A stretch of 64,000 bases of DNA from an uncultured Prevotellaceae bacterium (GTDB lineage: Bacteria > Bacteroidota > Bacteroidia > Bacteroidales > Bacteroidaceae), in assembly GCA_902800495.1 (NCBI GenBank), contig CADCET010000010.1, forward strand, positions 1 through 64,000, read 5' to 3'. The notes below the pieces were generated by a model. That model had not been told where the DNA came from. It saw only the letters and a program-made list of their open reading frames with translations, and made no database searches. The position numbers and the translations under genes are program-made. Positions 59,153 to 64,000 of the stretch are shown here, piece after piece; within the stretch, counting starts at the first letter, position 1, and each line of letters begins with the position of its first letter.

Positions 59153-59931
59153 AGATAGCAATGATTGGTGCAGGCGCCATGGGTGGCGCCACCGTCGAGG
59201 GACTGGTAAAGACCGGCCTCTATAAGAATGAAGATATTACGGTGAGCGACCCGTCGGAAGCCGTTCTCGATAAGTTTGTAAAGCTGGGCGTCAGCGTGAC
59301 GACCGATAACGGCGCTGCGGCTGCAGGTGCCGATGTGGTGATGGTGTGTGTCAAGCCCTGGTTGGTAGAGCGTGTGCTCAGTGGTATTAAGGATGAGCTG
59401 AAGCCTGAGAAGCAAGTGCTTGTGGTCATAGCTGCCGGCGTGAAGTCGGAGAGTATTCAGGGATGGTTGGGTGAGCAGTGCCCGCCGCTGTTCCTGTGTA
59501 TCCCGAACATTGCTATTGCGCAGTTGGCTTCAATGACGTTCCTTGTCCCGTGTGGCGCTGCGACGCAGAACCATACTGAGCTCGTGGAGCGGATGTTTGG
59601 CGAGATGGGCGAGACGCTCATCACTGACGAAGGCCATCTGGCTGCAGGCACTACGTTGGCTTCTTGCGGCATCGCATACGCCATGCGCTATATCCGCGCT
59701 GCTGCTGAGGGCGGCGTGGAGTTAGGTTTCAAGGCCGATGATGCCAAACGTATCGTCATGCAGACGATGAAGGGCGCCGTGGAGCTGTTGGAGGCAACGG
59801 GTCTGCACCCCGAAGCCGCCATTGACCTGGTGACGACGCCTGGTGGCGTGACTATCAAGGGACTGAACGAGATGGAGCATGCAGGATTTACCAGTGCCGT
59901 TATCCGCGGACTGAAAGCCGGAGCGAAATGA
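59149..59931 (+). CDS. proC: Pyrroline-5-carboxylate reductase
   Basis: This 260-residue enzyme performs the last step of proline synthesis. The NAD(P) binding start IGAGAMGGATVEGL lies at residues 4-17, and the C-terminal dimer and active-site domain contains GTTLASCGIAYAMRYIRAAAEGGVELGF and LVTTPGGVTIKGLNEMEHAGFTSAVI, the ProC signature. It is coupled to argD by a 4-nt overlap, joining arginine and proline synthesis in one transcript. Confidence 0.95.
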   Translation: MKIAMIGAGAMGGATVEGLVKTGLYKNEDITVSDPSEAVLDKFVKLGVSVTTDNGAAAAGADVVMVCVKPWLVERVLSGIKDELKPEKQVLVVIAAGVKSESIQGWLGEQCPPLFLCIPNIAIAQLASMTFLVPCGAATQNHTELVERMFGEMGETLITDEGHLAAGTTLASCGIAYAMRYIRAAAEGGVELGFKADDAKRIVMQTMKGAVELLEATGLHPEAAIDLVTTPGGVTIKGLNEMEHAGFTSAVIRGLKAGAK

Positions 59932-59933
59932 GT

Positions 59934-60103
59934 AATGAATTAAGAATTAAAAGTTATGAATTAAGAGTTGTCGGCTTTGCCGATTAAGAATTATAAATTA
60001 AGAATCAAGCAAGCATCAATCCGCATGGTAATTCTAAATTCATAACTCTTAATTGCCCTCAGGGCAACAACTCATAACTCTAAATTCTAAAATCTAAATT
60101 TAT
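59934..60103. repeat. A+T-rich intergenic inverted repeats
   Basis: The gap between proC and the XRE gene holds repeated (gaatta)ag-type units on the left half and their complements on the right half (for example gttatgaattaagagttg against caattaagagttatgaat). Two small palindromes (gtcggctttgccgat and tgccctcagggcaa) lie inside. No gene. Confidence 0.65.
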
Positions 60104-60107
60104 AGAA

Positions 60108-60665
60108 ATGGACGAACAACTAAAGCAGATTGGTGAGCGCCTTCGCGGACTGCGCGATGTGCTCGACATTCCCGTGAGTGAGATGGCAGAGACCATCGGC
60201 ATTGATGCGGCGAAGTATGAGAAGATTGAGCAGGGAGAGTTGGATATTACTATCTCGAACCTGATGAAGATTGCACATAAGTACGGTGTGTCGACTGAAG
60301 AACTGATTTTTGCGGAGGCACCGCACATGAAGTCGTACTACGTGACACGTAAGGGGCAGGGCATGAGCATTGAGCGCACGAAAGCTTACAAATACCAAAG
60401 TCTGGTTGGCGGTTTCGTGAATCACAAGGCCGACGTCTTCATCGTGACGGTGGAGCCGAAGCCCGGTGCGCGTACCGTCTATAAGAACACGCACGCGGGA
60501 CAGGAGTTCAATATGGTGCTCGAAGGCAAGATGGAACTCTACATCGGCGGAAAGACCATCGTCCTCGAAGAGGGCGACAGCATCTACTTCGACTCCACCA
60601 AGCCCCACGGTATGCTGGCCGTTGGCGACAAACCCGTGAGATTCCTCGCCTTTACAGTAGAATAA
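60108..60665 (+). CDS. XRE-family regulator with cupin domain
   Basis: This 185-residue regulator has an N-terminal helix-turn-helix (IGERLRGLRDVLDIPVSEMAETIGIDAAKYEKIEQGELDITISNLMKIAHKYG, about 7-62) and a C-terminal cupin (NTHAGQEFNMVLEGKMELYIGGKTIVLEEGDSIYFDSTKPHGM, about 125-170) that probably senses a small ligand. It precedes the acyl-CoA ligase by 66 nt, a pairing common in Bacteroidetes, so the ligand may be that enzyme's substrate or product. A C/G-rich element pair sits in the spacer. Confidence 0.9.
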   Translation: MDEQLKQIGERLRGLRDVLDIPVSEMAETIGIDAAKYEKIEQGELDITISNLMKIAHKYGVSTEELIFAEAPHMKSYYVTRKGQGMSIERTKAYKYQSLVGGFVNHKADVFIVTVEPKPGARTVYKNTHAGQEFNMVLEGKMELYIGGKTIVLEEGDSIYFDSTKPHGMLAVGDKPVRFLAFTVE

Positions 60666-60671
60666 AAGACT

Positions 60672-60800
60672 CACCCCCTGCCCCTCCCTTGGAGGAAGGG
60701 GAGTGATTAAGTCGACAAACACGAAAACGATATGGAAAAGAAAACAGAAACTCAAGGAGTATCTACTCCCCTCTCTCATAGGGAGGGGCAGGGGGTGGGT
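60672..60800. repeat. Inverted pair of C/G-rich elements around the acyl-CoA ligase start
   Basis: The left copy 60672-60704 (caccccctgcccctccctt then ggaggaaggggag) and the right copy 60765-60800 (actcccctctctcatagg then gaggggcagggggtgggt) are reverse complements in layout, 60 nt apart. The ligase ATG (60732) lies between them and the right copy is translated (TPLSHREGQGVG). Confidence 0.78.
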
Positions 60801-62468
60801 CTCCTAAATAGATTTTTGAAACAGACGACGTTCACGTCTGTAGAGGATTATAACAAGAACCTGGAGTTCATCGTCCCTGAGAACTTCAACTTCGCATACG
60901 ACGTCATGGACGCATGGGCTGAGATGGCTCCCGAAAAGCTGGCCCTGCTGTGGACCAACGACCAAGGAGAGGAAATCCGTGCCACGTATGCCCAACTGAA
61001 GGAACAGTCGGACCAGGCAGCGTCGTATCTGCAGTCATTGGGTATCGGCAAGAACGACCCGGTGATGCTTATCTTGAAGCGCCGCTACGAGTGGTGGGTG
61101 GTCATGCTGGCACTCTGCAAGATTGGTGCCATCGTCATTCCTGCCACCCACATGCTGACCAAGCACGACATCGTGTACCGCAACACGCGTGCCAGCATCA
61201 AGGCTATCATCTGCGTTGACGACCCCTATGTGGTCAGCCAGATTCAGGCCGCCATGCCCGAGAGTCCGTCGGTGACGCAGTATATCACGATTACGGATCA
61301 CGGCAAGCCCATCCCCGAAGGGTTCCGTGATTACCAGAAGGAAGTGTTGCTGGCACCGAAATTCCAGCGTCCGGCCTTCGTCAACGAGAACGACGACACG
61401 ATGATTATGTATTTCACGTCGGGAACCAGCGGCGAACCGAAGATGGTGGCTCACGACTACCTCTACGCCATGGGACACCTGACGACGGGCGTCTTCTGGC
61501 ACAACCTGCACGAGGGGTCGCTCCATCTGACCGTCGCCGACACAGGCTGGGGCAAGGCCGTCTGGGGCAAGTTCTACGGACAGTGGTTTGCCGGCGCCAC
61601 GGTGTTCGTCTTCGACCATGAGAAGTTCAACGCCGACACGCTGCTGCGCCAGATGGAGAAATACCACGTCACGTCGTTCTGCGCACCGCCAACCATCTAC
61701 CGCTTCATGATACGCGAGGACCTGTCGAAGTACGACCTCAGCAGTTTGGAGTACTGCTGCACGGCCGGCGAGGCTCTGAACCCTGCCGTGTTCGACAAGT
61801 TCTACGAAAAGACCGGCATCCGCATGATGGAAGGCTTCGGACAGACGGAGACGACGATGACACTGGGCACCTTCCCCTGGATGACGCCGAAGCCCGGCTC
61901 GATGGGTATCCCCAATGCACAGTACGACATCGACCTGCTGCGCGCCGACGGCACCTCGTGCGAGGACGGCGAGAAGGGCGAGATTGTGGTCCGCGTTGGC
62001 GACAGGAAGCCCATCGGACTGTTCAAGGGCTACTATCGTGACGAAGAGAAGACCCGCGAGGCCTGGCACGACGGCATCTATCATACGGGTGATATGGCGT
62101 GGCGTGACGAGGACGGCTACTACTGGTTCGAGGGTCGTATCGACGACGTTATCAAGTCCTCAGGCTACCGCATCGGTCCGTTCGAGGTGGAGAGCGCACT
62201 GATGACCCATCCCGCCGTCGTGGAGTGTGCCATCACGGGCGTGCCCGACGACATCCGCGGTATGGTGGTGAAGGCCACCGTCGTACTCGGCAAGGAGTGG
62301 AAGGACAAGGCCGGCGACGACCTCGTCAAGGAACTGCAGCAGCACGTCAAGAAGGAGACGGCTCCCTATAAGTACCCGCGAATCGTCGAGTTCGTCGACG
62401 AACTGCCGAAGACCATCAGCGGCAAGATCCGCCGCGTGGAGATTCGCCAAAAGGACGCAGAGAAGTAA
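60732..62468 (+). CDS. AMP-forming acyl-CoA synthetase
   Basis: This 578-residue ligase of the acetyl/medium-chain acyl-CoA synthetase family has the ATP loop YFTSGTSGEPKM (about 227-238), GFGQTETTMTLG, YHTGDMAWRDEDGYYWFEGRIDDVIKSSGYRIGPFEVE, and the catalytic C-terminal Lys in PKTISGKIRR (about 566). Substrate specificity is not readable. Residues about 10-22 (STPLSHREGQGVG) are encoded by a palindromic element; the usual family N-terminus begins near FLKQTTFTSVEDYNKNLEF. The start codon may therefore have been supplied or moved by the element pair. Next gene 17 nt on. Confidence 0.92.
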   Translation: MEKKTETQGVSTPLSHREGQGVGLLNRFLKQTTFTSVEDYNKNLEFIVPENFNFAYDVMDAWAEMAPEKLALLWTNDQGEEIRATYAQLKEQSDQAASYLQSLGIGKNDPVMLILKRRYEWWVVMLALCKIGAIVIPATHMLTKHDIVYRNTRASIKAIICVDDPYVVSQIQAAMPESPSVTQYITITDHGKPIPEGFRDYQKEVLLAPKFQRPAFVNENDDTMIMYFTSGTSGEPKMVAHDYLYAMGHLTTGVFWHNLHEGSLHLTVADTGWGKAVWGKFYGQWFAGATVFVFDHEKFNADTLLRQMEKYHVTSFCAPPTIYRFMIREDLSKYDLSSLEYCCTAGEALNPAVFDKFYEKTGIRMMEGFGQTETTMTLGTFPWMTPKPGSMGIPNAQYDIDLLRADGTSCEDGEKGEIVVRVGDRKPIGLFKGYYRDEEKTREAWHDGIYHTGDMAWRDEDGYYWFEGRIDDVIKSSGYRIGPFEVESALMTHPAVVECAITGVPDDIRGMVVKATVVLGKEWKDKAGDDLVKELQQHVKKETAPYKYPRIVEFVDELPKTISGKIRRVEIRQKDAEK

Positions 62469-62485
62469 ACAAACAAGAAGTCAAG

Positions 62486-62986
62486 ATGAAGCGTAGTATC
62501 GTTCTCGGAGTGATAGCGGTTGCCCTGTTGGTGCTGTACACCACTACAATGAGCAGCGCTTTCCTGCCGTTAATCATCATCATGGTCTTTGCACTTTTTA
62601 GTGCAATTGTCTACAATGAGTTTATTCGTTGGCGCTGTGGCAATGAGGAAGCCAAGCCATTTGTTCGCACCGTCGATGAGCTCACGGCGCAGTACGGCGA
62701 GCCTGAGGACGTGATACTTCTGAATGCAGCGCGCGCCAATGAGGCGCTGGGAGTCATACTCGCTTACAAGGACTTTCTCGTCGTGGAAGGACGCCGTATC
62801 GACAAGAGCGACATCACAGGGGTTACCTTCAACAACAGCGGTACGCCCTACGCTCCTGGCGAATATCAAGTCATCATCGCCACATCAGGAGAGGGTTTCA
62901 TCCACGTCAATACCGGCTACGACGCCACTTGGACAAAGGATGTGGTGGAAGAGATAAAAAAGGCTATTACAAAGCGCAGCGACTAA
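62486..62986 (+). CDS. Small membrane protein of unknown function
   Basis: This 166-residue protein has two N-terminal hydrophobic segments (about 5-23 and 27-47), so it is an inner-membrane protein with a C-terminal soluble domain. The domain (DVILLNAARANEALGVILAYKDFLVVEGRRIDKSDITGVTFNNSG...EYQVIIATSGEGFIHVNTG) looks like an all-beta, PH-like fold. I do not recognise a named family. It lies between the ligase (17 nt) and proB (16 nt), so it is probably co-transcribed. Confidence 0.75.
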   Translation: MKRSIVLGVIAVALLVLYTTTMSSAFLPLIIIMVFALFSAIVYNEFIRWRCGNEEAKPFVRTVDELTAQYGEPEDVILLNAARANEALGVILAYKDFLVVEGRRIDKSDITGVTFNNSGTPYAPGEYQVIIATSGEGFIHVNTGYDATWTKDVVEEIKKAITKRSD

Positions 62987-63002
62987 AAGAATCTGTAAGG
63001 AA

Positions 63003-63773
63003 ATGAAACGAATAGTTGTGAAGGTCGGCTCGAACGTGCTGACCCGTAAGGACGGAAAACTCGACGTCACCCGTATGTCGGCACTCGTCGACCAGATAGC
63101 CGGACTCCGCCGACAGGGCATTGAGGTCATCCTCGTGTCGTCAGGAGCCGTAGCCTGCGGACGGCGGGAACTCGTCGTCGACCATTCGCTCGACTCGGTG
63201 GAGCAGCGGCAGTTGTTCAGCGCCGTCGGACAGGTGAAGCTCGTGGGATTGTACTACGACCTCTTTCGCGAGTTCGGTATTCACGTCGGCCAGGTGCTGA
63301 CCATGAAGGAGAACTTCCAACCTGGCGAACAGTACCAAAATCAGCGAGCCTGTATGACGGTGATGTTAGAGAACGACGTGCTGCCCATTGTCAATGAGAA
63401 CGACACGGTCTCAGTCACTGAGCTGATGTTCACTGATAACGACGAGCTGAGCGGCCTCATCGCCCAGATGATGAAGGCCGACACGCTGATCCTGTTGTCG
63501 AACATCGATGGCATCTACGACGGCCATCCTGACGATCCCTCTTCACGTATCATACCAGAAGTGGCCCCCGGCCGCGACTTGTCCCAATACATCAAAGAGG
63601 AGAAGAGCGCCTTTGGCCGCGGTGGCATGCACTCCAAATACACTACTGCCCAGAAGGTGCAGCAGGCGGGCATCCGCGTCATCATTGCCAACGGCGAACG
63701 TGAAAACATCCTCCTCGACCTGATGGAGCATAAAGACCAAACCCCACATACAGAGTTTACGCCATGCAACTAA
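63003..63773 (+). CDS. proB: Glutamate 5-kinase
   Basis: This 256-residue kinase does the first step of proline synthesis. Signature parts are VKVGSNVLT (residues 5-13), VSSGAVACGR, PIVNENDTVS, DNDELSGLIAQMMKADTLILLSNIDGIYDGHP, and the late GRGGMHSKYTTAQKVQQAG. It ends without the C-terminal PUA domain found in E. coli ProB, which is normal for short bacterial versions. The proA ATG lies 10 nt inside its end. Confidence 0.95.
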   Translation: MKRIVVKVGSNVLTRKDGKLDVTRMSALVDQIAGLRRQGIEVILVSSGAVACGRRELVVDHSLDSVEQRQLFSAVGQVKLVGLYYDLFREFGIHVGQVLTMKENFQPGEQYQNQRACMTVMLENDVLPIVNENDTVSVTELMFTDNDELSGLIAQMMKADTLILLSNIDGIYDGHPDDPSSRIIPEVAPGRDLSQYIKEEKSAFGRGGMHSKYTTAQKVQQAGIRVIIANGERENILLDLMEHKDQTPHTEFTPCN

Positions 63774-64000
63774 AAGAGACATTTGAGAAAGTGAAGCGCG
63801 CCAGCAAAAGCCTGGCACTACTCAGCGACCAGCAGCGTAACGACATCCTGAATGCCGTTGCCGATGCCATTATAGGTAATAAGGAAAGAATCCTTGAGGC
63901 TAATGCACGTGATCTGGCGAAGATGGACCCGAAGAATCCGCTCTACGACCGCCTGCAGCTGACGGCAAAACGGCTTGAGGATATTGCCGCCGATATGCGT
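63764..64000 (+). CDS. proA: Gamma-glutamyl phosphate reductase, N-terminal part (cut by window end)
   Basis: The first 79 codons are present, reading MQLKETFEKVKRASKSLALL then DQQRNDILNAVADAI and ANARDLAKMDPKNPLYDRL, followed by LTAKRLEDIAADMR, the standard ProA start with its R-L-x-L-T motif. It reduces glutamyl phosphate to the semialdehyde. It overlaps proB by 10 nt, so the two are translated together. The rest lies beyond 64000. Confidence 0.92.
   Translation, partial: MQLKETFEKVKRASKSLALLSDQQRNDILNAVADAIIGNKERILEANARDLAKMDPKNPLYDRLQLTAKRLEDIAADMR

Overview
The window looks like a chromosomal segment of a Prevotella-like member of the Bacteroidales. Supporting signs: promoters with a TTTG box about 20 nt before TAnnTTTG, A-rich translation leaders instead of Shine-Dalgarno sites, large secreted proteins ending in a 'YNLRGQKV...GLYIVNGKKIVIK'-type tail, a sus-type carbohydrate enzyme set, sufBCD and the rimP-nusA-infB order. 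These are inferences from recognised families; no search was run. No rRNA, tRNA, CRISPR array, transposase or phage gene was seen.

Layout. 1-417: a hairpin, a 23-bp tandem array and a partial duplication of the neighbouring gene end. 418-11753 (minus): six tightly packed genes for hemicellulose or pectin breakdown (SGNH esterase, two GH51 arabinofuranosidases, GH105, DUF2264, heparinase II/III-like). 11951-14955 (plus, divergent): GPH sugar symporter, cytoplasmic GH43 and an ECF sigma factor. There is no SusC/SusD pair, so this is a partial or split utilisation locus, probably for arabinose-decorated glycans. 15013-16257 (minus): M16 peptidase. 16497-19152 (plus): aroQ, O-methyltransferase, a hemolysin III/YiiX fusion and a DUF4878 lipoprotein, with the first three translationally coupled. 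19393-31061 (minus): sufB-sufC-sufD, infB, nusA, rimP, an S41 peptidase, a DUF2795 protein, a cobalamin adenosyltransferase and a conserved hypothetical. 31062-31645: a repeat-dense intergenic region. 31646-50713 (plus): an orphan nucleotidyltransferase and three giant secreted mosaic proteins of 1818, 2472 and 1784 residues that share modules. 50839-64000 (plus): arginine and proline synthesis (argR, GNAT, argG, argC, argD, proC, proB, partial proA), interrupted by a DUF559 nuclease gene, an alpha/beta-hydrolase plus lipoprotein pair, an XRE-cupin regulator with an acyl-CoA ligase, and a small membrane protein.

The most unusual signal is a set of short palindromic elements lying inside essential or metabolic coding sequences without breaking the frame. 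One family (four copies, in DUF2264, GH51 twice and sufB) is a 7-8 bp stem with a 5-nt GRRAA loop, always read as (S/G)-G-(F/S)-P. A second, C/G-rich family (core CCCTCCCCGAGGGGAGGG or GCCCCCGAGGGGGC) occurs in sufD, both GH51 genes, argC and the acyl-CoA ligase, and is often read through as P-S-G. Two copies in inverted orientation bracket the low-GC DUF559 nuclease gene inside the arg operon, and the right copy replaces the normal start of argC. This resembles the Rickettsia palindromic elements that live in frame inside genes, here possibly with a nuclease as mobiliser. The link to DUF559 is a hypothesis.
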